Shown here: positions 1 to 11,771 of the stretch, piece after piece
Layout of the letters: each line of letters starts with the position of its first letter
Numbering within the stretch: position 1 is the first letter of the stretch
Assembly: GCF_001949145.1 (NCBI RefSeq)
Contig: NW_019091374.1
Span: 691,429 to 755,428, forward strand
From: Acanthaster planci
Taxonomy: Eukaryota > Echinodermata > Asteroidea > Valvatida > Acanthasteridae
Direction: 5' to 3'
Length of the DNA: 64,000 bases
Program-made: the position numbers and the translations under genes
The notes under the pieces: model-generated
What the model saw: only the letters and a program-made list of their open reading frames with translations
The model's database searches: none
What the model was told of the DNA's origin: nothing

Positions 1-3000
1 GCTTGGGGCATGGGGTGCTGAAATCATGACATAGATTGGCCCCATGGCAGCCTCAAAATTGTCGAACAATAAAAATGCGGAACCACCCATGCCACCAGCA
101 AACAGGAGCACTTTTTTCGCGATTTTTTCTACTCCTTTTCAAATCTGGTGGTATTTTTACTTACAAATGTACCTACAGGTGTGACAGGGATTACTTGACC
201 CAAGTAAAGGCCTTCCAGAGCTATTTTTCGACCCCGTTTTTTCAAATGAATATCCCGCCATTTTTGAAGCAACGCGCGCCGGCTTTGCTCGCTTGGCACG
301 CGCATGCCATGCCTTGCTAGCTTGCACGCCAGGGAACCGCCAAAAACTGTCGCAATTTGTTCCACAAATTTCTATCCTATCTGTCCAGAATAGGGAGCTC
401 TGTCTCTATCAGAAGTTCCCATGTATATCATAGACCCCTTAAATGTAGTTCAAACGTCACAAAAGGGCGATTAAAACCATACCTGTCCACATTCAAATTG
501 TGCTCCATCTTCGGCAGCAAATGTGGTCTGTTCTTCCGCCATCTTGGATTGATACGGGAATGAACAAAAAAAAAAGTACACGTGCGCTTTACATGCGTAC
601 ATGCACAACTGCTATGTGCATTGGCGTGCGGTTTTCCAAATCTTGGCTTTGTCACTATGTGGCGCTTCTGATGTTCAAACTCCAATCGCTCAAAATTTCA
701 GTTCAACAAAACACAGTTTTTGCTAGAGGTACGAATAAAAGTGAAAGTTACCGGCTCAAAGGTGGCTAGGTTTTCATTTAGTTTAAAATTTGGCCTGCGA
801 GTGGTTTCGGTGATGGGGGAGACAAAGTCCCAACGAAGTCGGAACCCAGACTTAACAAAAACCCTTTATTCTACAGTGCATTGACAATGCATGGTGGCGT
901 GCTTCGGAGTGCCACGCGGGGTGCGCTCATGCGCTGTAGATAGACTGAGTCATCGCCACTGACGCTTTTCCATTCAAAGATCGTCTTTTTCTTTAAAGAA
1001 CAATGCACTTGTTTTGCATTAAAGCCGGATTATCTTTCTAGATGTGAGAATGCCTGCACTGAAAGTGAAGTCTTGTGAGGAAAGTGTAACAATTCAAGGA
1101 TAATGTAATTAATTCAACATTTACTGGGAACTCCAGTAACATTTTAACATGTATTTGAGTGTTTAGGAAATTAGGAAACCAGTCGAATACAAGCTTCCTC
1201 CATGATACAAGACACAAATTCGAAAACAGTTTAGCCAAGGGTAGATCCAGAGCCGTGTTTCGGGAGGGGCGCCAAATAAATTTAGAAACCTTCCCATGTT
1301 CTATGTTTGGGCCTTTTTGGGTGATGGGGCGGGGGTCCGGGGCATTTACCACTTTTGGGAGGGAAATGAAATAGACCCCCCAAATGGTCTTTCGTTATTT
1401 ATCAAAATTGTTTAGCTCTTTTGGAGGGAGGAGCCATGGTCCCCATGCATCCTCCCCACCTGGCCAAGCCCCTGGTTAAGCAACTTAGAAGGTGTGACTT
1501 GAGGGAGGCTTGGATAAAAATGGGCAATTTTTTCCAAAGCTATTGCACGTACACCACGGCACTGATCGGGGGGGGGTCTATAAAACTGATGTAATTTTAA
1601 AAACGGGGAAAATAATAGAAAAAAGTACCACTGTAAACAGTGTGCGTCGATTTGTTTCATCACCGTTTCCGCTTGTCCGCAAAAGAAAATGCAACAGTAA
1701 AAAAAATTCTCCAGCATGACCCCCTCCCTGAAAAGCTCCTGGATCCGCCAAAGAGTACACCCATCCCTTTTCTGAAGGATAATTAAAAGCAGTTCAGTGT
1801 CAGATAATTTTGGCAAGTTCTGCCCTTTAGATTAACATCTTCAATTATACCTCTGTCCCTCAAACTGCCCGTTTATAATACTAAATTGAATCATCAGGTT
1901 ATGACACCCCCCATATTAATTGGGAGAAATGAAGCTGTAAAGTTGGAAAAGGCTACGCCTGTTTGGAAAATTCTGTTTTCACACCATGTTTTCACACCCT
2001 TAGGGCTATACCATGCAGAAAGTGCTCAGGGGTGCAAGTGGAGTGGATTCAACCATGGTCCAAGAAAGTACGTAGAGTACATGTACATGTATTTTTATAA
2101 AGTCATCGTTCTAACTGACCCATCAGTTTTGCCTTCGATTCCCACATAATTTATTCGAGCCATTGGTGAAGGTCGTGAATTGGCAAGCCCTTAATCACAG
2201 CCTCAGGAAACATACAGTTGGGAACACTTTGAGCATTGTATTTGTGACAGTCCTTGCAAATTTTATTTCATTAAAAAAAACCCCGATGTAAAAGTTAAAA
2301 ATCATATTCACAACCTTAAGAGTGGAATGAGTACTGGAAGATTTAAAATGCAGGCATGTTCAGCTCATTCCGCGTTTCAATATGTAATGGTTAGGACATC
2401 TAAAAAAAATATCTACGGTAAAATGAGGTTTTAAAAAGGCCACTTTCTGAAACTATCTGCATGTAAAAACTTTGATCAAGAATGCATTTAACAAGGTTCA
2501 GGCTTTGGTATGAATTAAGTACGAAAATAATTACATAGATAAAATGTCATTATGCCAACACCTTTACTCTGGAAGTATGCAATTATCTCCATGATATAAA
2601 AGTCTTTTAAACAATAAACATTTAAATACGCACAGATCCTAAATGAACATTTAATATTTTGTCATGAGCACCAAAAAGAGATCAGATTAAGAGTCATTTT
2701 CATTAATTTTGATACTGCTGAAGTAATCACATGTAAGAAATGGATCTGTATCAAGTCCCTGTGAAAGAATTCACACAGGGTGCGCATGTGCATGTATGTG
2801 CATTTTTCTATATGCATAAGGCATACACAAAGTTGTAATCTTTGTATTATTTGACATGGGATATTCTTTCACTGGATGGATATGCACAGGGGTATGGTGG
2901 ACAAAGCCTGCTGGTTTCATTAAACGAACTGAAATGACACTTCCTCTGAGCTTTGCTTACAAAATCTTGAGGAAATAACAAGCATCCTTCAATGTTAGAC

Positions 3001-3805
3001 TGCTGCCGTAGTTGTGAACCCTTCAAACAAAACTGCATGACACATTAATGTTGAATTACTCTTGTATTTCAGACGTAATAGCGTCAGATCCACACGAACC
3101 AGTTTCATCATGAACATGTTTAATAAAACTGCTCAGTGCAATGTAGCTCTTCAGATGTACGACACCTGTAGAGAAATCCAAAATGGAGCAAATTAATTAA
3201 ATTTGAACAAATGATCCATGGAGTTACAACGCATCTATGCTCCCTTCAAGACTGATGATGCATGACAGGATATCATTAATGTAATAACAGACGATAGCAA
3301 CGCTTTATCTAAATGTGCATTGTCCTGTAGCATCCAGGCCCCAGAGGAAATTGCACATGTAAACCAAGTCCGCATTTATCGGTTGAAGTCTACTCAGACC
3401 AGAGCACAAGGAATCCAAGTTGCGATTGTAAGCCTTGATTCAGGATTGTTTTCAGACTTAACTGGTGCGATGGAATTTGATTAGACTGGGTATCATGTCC
3501 ATGAATATCTTCAATTCGTGCCATTTCAAAGTATGCGCAGGACCCCCCCCCAAAAAAAACCCCAACCCATATTTGATGCGAAATTGACATTCAGTTTCCA
3601 CCATCAAATCAAAACAGTGCCTTGAGTGAAAAGCCAACTCTGTAGAGATGCTGTCTATGTGGACGTATCTGTACAACTTTGGGGAACATACCATTCACGT
3701 GTACCCCCCTCAGATGTGTACCCCCATAATCCAGCAAATGCACAGATAACAAAAACATTCAACAAGATAAAAGTCGATGGCAATCAAACGAAGAAAAGTT
3801 CAACC
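1..3805. other. No gene recognised
   Basis: AT-rich sequence with only short, motif-free frames. It contains two copies of a GGATCC(A/G)G-type repeat end (near 1238 and 1740) next to poly-G/C runs. Nothing else stands out. Confidence 0.5.
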
Positions 3806-3960
3806 AAACAGGTGTGTTATGAGGAGACGCTTGAATAGCTCAGGGCTAGGAGCCAATCGTATGGTTGATGGGAGGTCATTCCACAATTTAGGGGCAAAGA
3901 AAAAAGATTAAGAATGACTTTTTCACAACCGTCCTTTGACCCCTAGGGTGATCTGTTAAT
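3806..3960 (-). mobile_element. LINE remnant, C-terminal end of a reverse-transcriptase protein
   Basis: Read on the minus strand, the sequence from 3895 to 3806 codes APKLWNDLPSTIRLAPS and then PELFKRLLITHLF. This is the widely shared C-terminal motif of non-LTR retrotransposon ORF2 proteins (CR1/L2/jockey-like). The upstream part, to about 3960, is frameshifted. Only this small piece remains. Confidence 0.65.
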
Positions 3961-5397
3961 GCCACTGATGCATATTAGAGGCAGAGTAACAATCCAATAC
4001 ATAAACCATGTAAATTTGTAAATTTTGTATACATGTACACATCGAGTATGCATTTTTGTTGCGATATTTCAACTTATTATTTTTCCCACAAAACTTTTTG
4101 TTGAGTCACTTAAAATTTTAGAGCAAAAAAAGGTGTAAAGGCGATTTCAAAAAGTTGACATCCTCCTACTCAGCGACAGTGCCTATACATGTATACTGTG
4201 ACAACTCCACAAGAAGTTCATTTAGAATAATGATCACTGCCATAAAAACGATTCTATGCTTCCCAATGTACATAACACGTGCACCATCATCAGCTCTACA
4301 GGTGTTCGGTACCTTGTGGTTTCAGGGGAAAAGGTGAAAACTTACCACAAACAAAAAATATGCACTTTGTGGATTTTGTTCCAGCATGCAGAGTGCATCT
4401 TAACGCTGCACAGAACACCTCCCTGCTAAAAAACCAAATCAACACAGATTTGTTACCTGTGTAATCTTCAACTTCAAACAATCCTGTGTCCTACTGGTAT
4501 TGGTCAATGGCATGGGTGTTGCCAAGGAGGCATAGCTCTTTTTGGGGGGGTGGGGGGAGCAAACTTCATGCACTCCTCAGCAACAGGCTGACCAACCCTT
4601 AGCAGTGAAAGGGGTTCAATTCTCAGCTTTTTTTCCATGAAACTAGTTATTTTCATTTCTTTCTTTACTTCTTCCACTCTCTCTTTCCATGGACATTTTC
4701 AGTGGCTGAATTGACACTCCGGAATCGAATCATTAATTTAATGTCAAATTTCACTCATTCAGTCAACAGCACTTTCAAATTTCTGCAAAAATGAACTGCA
4801 CTATGAAAGCAGTGTTTCATTACAGAGGCTGAACCAACGAAGAAGAGTCTGCCATTCATGTGCAGATTGGATTTACTTGACTCATTAGCAGTCTTCTAGC
4901 TAGCAAGTACAAAGCCTGACATCTGTTTCAGAAGTTTTTAAGAAGTTCTGGTAACACTGTGCTCATCGAGACTGTTTTCCTCTCCAACGAGCAAAAAAAA
5001 CCGCACCACATTGGAAAGTCCTCAAACACCATATATCAAAGATGATCAGTATTTAACAAGAAGTGCTTAATCCTCGACTTGTGTGACGTGGAGATTACAT
5101 CTGATCAAAGGAGGGCATGCAGAATGGCCTTCACGTTTACAGTACAGGACAGTCTTCATCAGAATGTGCACAGCATCTCTACTTGGCCAATGGGAACAAG
5201 CAGGCAATAGTGTCTGACCATCTTTCACAAATTCAGTCGTAAGGATGGCCTTGTGGGGAATTTTTTGATGATGTAAATGATCGATACAAAATTCTATAAT
5301 TCTGAGAAAAGCAGTGATTTTAAGACAGAAACTCAAGGGTTAGAGCTGCTGACACAAACACATACAGACTTTCAACCATTTGCAACGTTTTCTTGTA

Positions 5398-6289
5398 CAG
5401 TACACTCCGGCTAAGTCGGCACTCTCGGAACTCAAGAAATTATGACGACTTACGCGAATGACGGCTTGTGTTGTAAGTCGTCATTTTGCCGACTTACACA
5501 CACACATGTATTGCCTATGTACATCATGATTCCTTGCACTAATTCAATGGCTTTGATTTACCCTGGTTTATTTCTACCTCCATGGTCGATCCCAGCAAAT
5601 TCGTTCTTGATTATTATCCTGCAAATTCAATAATTGATCATGTGCCCCAAAGTTGCATATCACATCGCGACTCGATAGTGCAGTACAAACATAGTACATG
5701 TACGTGATACATTTACGGTACAGAAAACATACACTCATCCACACACGTGCATTGGTTAAGTTCGTTCAATGTAGTCTGGATACCAGACCCGATGATTCTG
5801 ACTACCCTATACCCAGCAAGATATGAGACCGAGGGGTAACCCCCCAACATGTCCTGCGACAACCTGCGACAAAATGACCAACACAAAGCAGGGGGGTTCT
5901 CTCCGTCTCATACCTTGCTGCATATGAAATAATGCACGATATGGACCGACCGCATGTGTGTAGCACTAGAGGGGTTACTGGTATTGATGCACTCATGCTG
6001 GCCAAGCGCACACGGGTTTTGTCACTTGACACTTCAGCAACCGCAGCGAAGGAAACCGATACCGAAGCACAATTTTTTTAATGCCGACTTACACAAAGGA
6101 ATTTGTGTGGTTTTGTGCAAAAGGGACCGAGAAAAACATGCCGACATATACGAAATGACGACGTATAAATGCTGACATAGAAATGAAATTTTGAATGGAA
6201 ATGCCTTACAGACGATCGGGACTTTTGTGAAACGGCCGACTTAGACAATATGAGGGGTTATGCGATGTCGACTTAGTCGGAGTTTATTG
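5398..6289. mobile_element. Pogo/Tigger-like non-autonomous DNA transposon
   Basis: The left end CAGTACACTCCGGCTAAGTC and the right end, read inward as CAATAAACTCCGACTAAGTC, are inverted repeats of over 20 bp. Both are flanked by TA (5396-5397 and 6290-6291), as in Tc1/mariner-pogo elements. Subterminal GCCGACTTAC/CGACTTA strings recur inside. No transposase frame is left. A smaller palindrome (5814-5920) is nested inside. Confidence 0.7.
5814..5920. repeat. Nested inverted repeat within the pogo-like element
   Basis: The left arm starts CAGCAAGATATGAGACC and runs to ACCCCCC. The right arm is its reverse complement with a few changes. The arms are about 30 bp and enclose about 45 bp. It looks like a separate small foldback inserted in the larger element. 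Confidence 0.55.
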
Positions 6290-6481
6290 TATTTCTTTGT
6301 CCATTCAGAACAGAACAACTGGTCAACATCACGGAAATATAATTTTTCCAAGGTGTTGAAGACTGCTTGCAGTTTTCATAAACTTGGTTGCAGATATTTG
6401 GAGATGGCAAACACTCTTGCACACAGCCTTTGCATTAGCAACAAGTTGAAATAATCAGAACAAAATCTAAATAAGAACATA

Positions 6482-7837
6482 CAGTCGAACCTCAATAAGA
6501 ACACTGTTAATACATGTACAAGGCAGTGATGGAAATAAGAAAATAAAATTGATTAGCAAAGTTGCTAATAATATTGTCATTTGATTAGCATTATGATGAA
6601 ATTGACAGGCAAAAAATAAATGGACCTAATTCAGTACCATTATACCATGGTATACAGTTTAAATATTGACTGATGTGTACACCAAGGCTAAACACTGAAA
6701 CAACACACAGGTATGGTATAGCATGGTTGTTGGTTATGGCTCTGGCCAAACATGTGGAGAAACACATTTTTACACAATCAAGGAGAGAATAAACCAAAAA
6801 AAAAAATGCTATTAGCGAGTCCCTTCTCGTGATTTTTGGGGGGCCATTTTAGCTCCCGAGATTTCTACATTTGACCTAGAACAGTTGGTGACTTGCACAC
6901 AAGTCAAATATTTAATAAGGAAAGGGAAATAGCATACAAGTACATCACTACAAATTGCACTGATCAGAAGTTACTGTCAGAGTCCATGCTTTAATGAGAT
7001 CTAACAAATGTTCGGCAGAATTTCGAACGGCTTTGATTTTGGCCACTTAACCATATTAACTCACAGAAAAGGACGATGTCTTCCAACTGATTCTTTTGTT
7101 TCAGCCATGGCATATCTCTCTGCCATTTTTCAACGGTATATTTGGACGCTGCTTTCAGCATTTTTGTTACGCACTGATTACCACAAATGACAGAAGTTAA
7201 CATGTGCTTACATGAACGTACGTGTGAAGCTGGTATCTTGCTTGGGGTGTATGTCACAACGTGCAGTTCATGGCGCCACTTATCACGCATTGAATGTAAA
7301 TGTGTGCACTTGTACCGTACTGTACTGAACTACACATGCTATATAATCCTACCAAATCACAGAAACCTTGTTTGCTCCACGATCCGTGGGCCTCGTGCTG
7401 TGCAAAACTAGGATATGCAACTAGGGGCAAGTTTGTTTTGTCAAACATTTCGTTTTTTCTGTGGAGCCGCTAGCGCTCCGGCTCCGAGCGGACAGGTGGA
7501 CGCCGGGACGACATCCATGCCGCAATCTTGCCCCGTGCACGGTGGTTATGGCCGGCAGGGACAGGTTGTATGGCCGTTGTTATGCATGATTTTAACAGAA
7601 ATTTCCATTTGCAAAATTCAGTTTCATGTTTGTCTCACTTTTTGTGCAAAATGTATCGCATTTAGCGATGCAAATCCAGCAATTTCCATCACTGCAAGGT
7701 TCCCGTTGTAACAAAGAAAAGTTTAGGGCCCAAGTCTTTGGTTTTCATCGTTTTCCACTCCTGAAAATACAAGGTTCCTATTATGACAGGGTAATTTGTA
7801 AAAGTCCCAAGGACCTCTTATTAACGAGGTTCAATTG
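6482..7837. mobile_element. Possible second Tc1/mariner-like element
   Basis: The left end CAGTCGAACCTCAATAAGAA follows a TA. Near 7837 the inward reading CAATTGAACCTCGTTAATAA is a diverged inverted match. Related 'caaggttcc' strings lie in the right part. No right-hand TA is seen and no transposase was recognised, so the limits are unsure. Confidence 0.35.
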
Positions 7838-10800
7838 CTCTCTCTTCTTGGCCCTACAAGAGATGCTTTCTTAGAGTGGATTTGGTTTGTAATTGACGAG
7901 GGGAATGCACTGTTTCCGCACGTACACAAATATTGTGCAGATGGCTGATGAAAGTTTAAACATGTATTTTTCATGAGGCTATTTCCCATTGCAATGTTTC
8001 TGCACAATCACCCACAGCCGAGCAACACTGCACTTCCTTACAAACTTACCAAGTCTGTTGGGCCAGGGGCCTACATGTATGCTACCAGATTTCTGTCCCG
8101 CAGAAACAGCAGAAAACCTACAAAAAAATGGAAAGTTATGAGAAAATAGTGTCAAGCATTACACCGCACCGACACAAATAAGCCCCCCCCACCTTTACTG
8201 TTTGGACGTTTAGCAAATAGGTCAACTGCAATGATACGCAGTAAGTTTTTAAAGAGAGTAACAAGTTCTTAAAATGGACGAAGTAATCACATTACAATTA
8301 CATCTTAAGTTTAATAAAAGACCAATTTTTGGAGTCTTTGCAAGCAGAGAGCGACAAACTTTTTTTCAGTGGGAGCTAAGTAATAAGCACAAGTGTACAC
8401 ACGGAGATAACTTAGATCTTACCTAGCAGTTGGGAATTCCACCTTACGCTTGATTTCATTAATCAGAGAATGATTTCAGGTTGATTTCGAGTTGTTGATA
8501 TCAAGTCAGCAGTTATCAATCATTGATACAGGATTCAGTTCTTCATAGAGGAAAAGGTATATAGGTACAGCACGTGGCTTTTGATTCGAGGTGACTTATA
8601 ACTGGATGTAAAAGCGAAGACTTTGTTAGTTAATCTATGCAATGTACTGGCTGAATCTTACACTATAACTTCAAAACACTTCAATGATACAAGCATGCAT
8701 TTGTATGAACTCTCATCCTAAACATTAATGTCTGAAGTAGAAGGCCGGTTGAAGAACAATGACAAAAAAGGACAGAATGCATTTAAGGTATTAGAGTTTA
8801 GCTCTTCACAGTGGTACAGAAACAGTGTATATGAAAAAGGCATGTATACATTTACTATTGAAAGATTCATGCACACCGCAGGGCGGAACTTATTTATGAT
8901 TTTTGGACGTAAGACACAAGGTACAACTTTGCATTTTGGAGAGGGGAAAAATCAGAAAATTGGAAATTCTGCTTTTGGTTTTACAAAAGAAAATGCACAC
9001 ACCTATCAAGAAGAATGTGAAACGTAAAAAAAAAAACAGAAATAAGAAAGCCTTTTCAAATTATTTTTGTCGAAATAATACTTGTTCAATACTGCAATTC
9101 AGTTGTGGGACTTTGAGGATGGTGTGAATAAAACCTTTTAATTCAGGAAATTCATTAAAAACCCACAAGATATACACAGGAATGTGGGATCAACTTGTCT
9201 GCATTTTGAACAAAAGAAAAACGAATACCTGTCAACAAAAAAGAATCAAACTGCAGTTCAAGATACTTAATGCCTTAAGGAAATTTAACTTGAAATGAAG
9301 AAAAATGCTGAGATAGTCGAGCTGAGAATTAGGCTGGTCTAAAACTTCCATTTATTTGACATCACGAAAAACTCACTAACATTTGAATACTTCTAAGAAT
9401 TAAAAAAGGGCATTAATAGTGGATCTTACTTATCTGCCATCATACCATGCTTAACCGTTAGTCTTAAATATATTGGTTTCCCAAAATGTCTGCATGTCTG
9501 AGGTTAGCGCAAGCACACCGAGAAAAGCAACTTCCATTAGTTTACATACATGTACGATGATAGGCATTGTTTGTCACACTATGGGGAAAGTAAAAAACTG
9601 CACTATTGTACAAGCACTTCAACTCAAAGGCAAATGTTCTGAGCCTTAACTTTTCTTTTTAAAGAAAAAAGAGTAAAATAAAAAAAAAAGTATGCGACGC
9701 ACTTACAAGTCACAATGCACAACTTACGAAACATCAATTGGTATTCAACAACTATTATGTACATGATTTTAAAGAAAGTAAAGGCTGTAGCGGGAGGGCC
9801 TTCAGACTGGTTATTGGAACCAAACTGAACTAATACTTGATTATGATAACTGGAATGTTGCTACTGAGTGGTTCTAAGTAGTCCAAAGAAACAAGAACAT
9901 TCATGATGCTATGAAGCGAAAGGAACTACCTTGATTGACAGAGACATATTTGGTTAAAAAGGGGTGGTCCCCAAAAATGACAATATGGAGTGCATATGGA
10001 CAGGACGATGAGATGGAAATATTTCACATTAGGTTTTTTCAGTGATATATGTTTTTCTGACACATTTCGGACATCATCAAGATCGTATGGCATCGTCAAG
10101 ACTTTCTTTACGTGAACAATGATTGCGAACCCAAAAAAAATCACTGATGAAAAAAACTCTCATTCAAATTATCTCAAATTTTTTAGTTACTTACAGAACT
10201 GCTTAAAAATTAAACTGACTGAAATCCATTTCTTATTTACAACTTAGGGAAAAATGCAGTGAATTTGCTTTCAAGCATGTCTACAAGAAGGCTCTTGTGG
10301 GCAGTAAATCTAATCCCGGTTGAGATTCACGTCTTTGCTCCTGATGCCAAGTTGTGCAGTTTAGGCTCAGAGGGGTGAATCAGAAAAAGGGGGGGCAATC
10401 GCCAATGGTAAACTGACTTAAAATACTTTGAAAATAGTGCCTTATGTAGTTTGCAAATTCACTGAGTTTTTCTACGTAATTTAGTCTTGGAAAATCAAGT
10501 GTTTTCCAGCAGGGTCTCCAGACGTCTACATATTACACAACCTTAGATTGTACTTCCCAAGATGAAAAAAAAAAACCTTTCCTTGGACCTTAAAATGTAG
10601 TCTGCGAGTTCTTCAGAGTGGATCCTTATCTAGCTAGCTTTCGTTTCAGTTCAGAGTGGTAAGTTTCTCCAGTCTATTCCAGTGGGGTTTCTTGAGAGAG
10701 AGTGGGGTATGCTTTGTGATGACTAGGTTGGTGTCCCACTGCTTTATTGATTGGGTAACGCTAACATTACCGTCCCATATAGTCATCTCTAGGAAAGGAA

Positions 10801-11429
10801 AAATATACATAAATGGTAAGAATGTGGATCTTATTCACTGAAATTCGATACACCAAAAAAAAAAAATTCCTGGCAATAATGAACAGTGACTTATAGACGA
10901 CTTCAACAGATTGATTTTCTGAGGAAAAAAGTCTGGCAATAATGAAGGAAAAGTGCGGAGACACTTGAGTGACTATCGCAGATGTGACCCCTGAAAAATA
11001 GTCTTCGCTGCAAAGCTACATGCTCTAGATAGAAGATGTAATACACTTTTCGCTGAAGAAATCTTAGATCGGGGCGATTTAAAAAAAAAATGTCAAAGAT
11101 ATAAAAAGGGAGATATCTCATGACTAGTATTTTTAGTAATTGGACGCAGTGACTGAAAGACATTAGCCAAGACCTTTTTTCTTTACTGGACCGTCTGCAA
11201 TCCTCAACTGCCAAATGAAATCAAAAACTAGAGAGACCTTTTTACCACTAAATCAGTGTTTATCCATCACATAAGACTGATGCAAAGGCTGCAAATGGGC
11301 ATTTCTTCCCCAAACAGACAGAAAAAAAATTGACGGCTTGAGGGGCACAGTTCACAGAGCTGCCAAATTAACGGCACTACATCAGATCTAATACAGCGAT
11401 CATAAGCTTCACAAGATTTGGAACACAAG
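7838..11429. other. No gene recognised
   Basis: AT-rich flank between the mobile elements and the 3' end of the hnRNP A/B-like gene. It has many A-runs and short frames. A 99-codon frame at 8728-9027 has no recognisable domain. Confidence 0.5.
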
Positions 11430-11435
11430 TTTATT
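11430..11435 (-). terminator. Poly(A) signal AATAAA of the hnRNP A/B-like gene
   Basis: A canonical AATAAA on the minus strand lies about 230 nt after the stop codon. This gives a 3' UTR of roughly 250 nt. It is the first such hexamer noticed downstream of the stop. Confidence 0.6.
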
Positions 11436-11661
11436 AAAGTTCCTTCAGATTACAAACACGAACATGTGCTTTAGATTCAAATCTTTGGCAACGAATGTCT
11501 TGCCAAGTAACAGCTACACTCGAAGTCTATTTTATCTCGGCATCAAGCCTTGGCCTGGTTGCTTCCTTCTTCAAACACTTGGCAGTTCTGTGAGACCTGT
11601 CCCCACGCTTGATTCTGTAGATCCTACTTACCTCAGCAGAGGTTGAGTCATTCGATGTGAT

Positions 11662-11771
11662 CTAATACGGACGGCCCCCTCTGCCGCCCCCACTGTATCC
11701 ACCATAGCTGCTACCCCCACTGCTTCCGTAACCCCCGCCGCTGCCGTAACTGCCACTGCTGCCACCATAAC
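11662..11771 (-). CDS. hnRNP A/B-like, last coding exon
   Basis: The acceptor ggacag|GTTATG opens the exon in phase 1. It codes a Gly/Ser/Tyr tail ending GGGRGGRPY, then TAG at 11664-11662. The terminal R-x-x-R-P-Y fits a PY-type nuclear localisation signal. Confidence 0.88.

Noticed and set aside
8728-9027. 99-codon plus-strand frame
   Set aside because: Composition is like the AT-rich surroundings and no motif is present.
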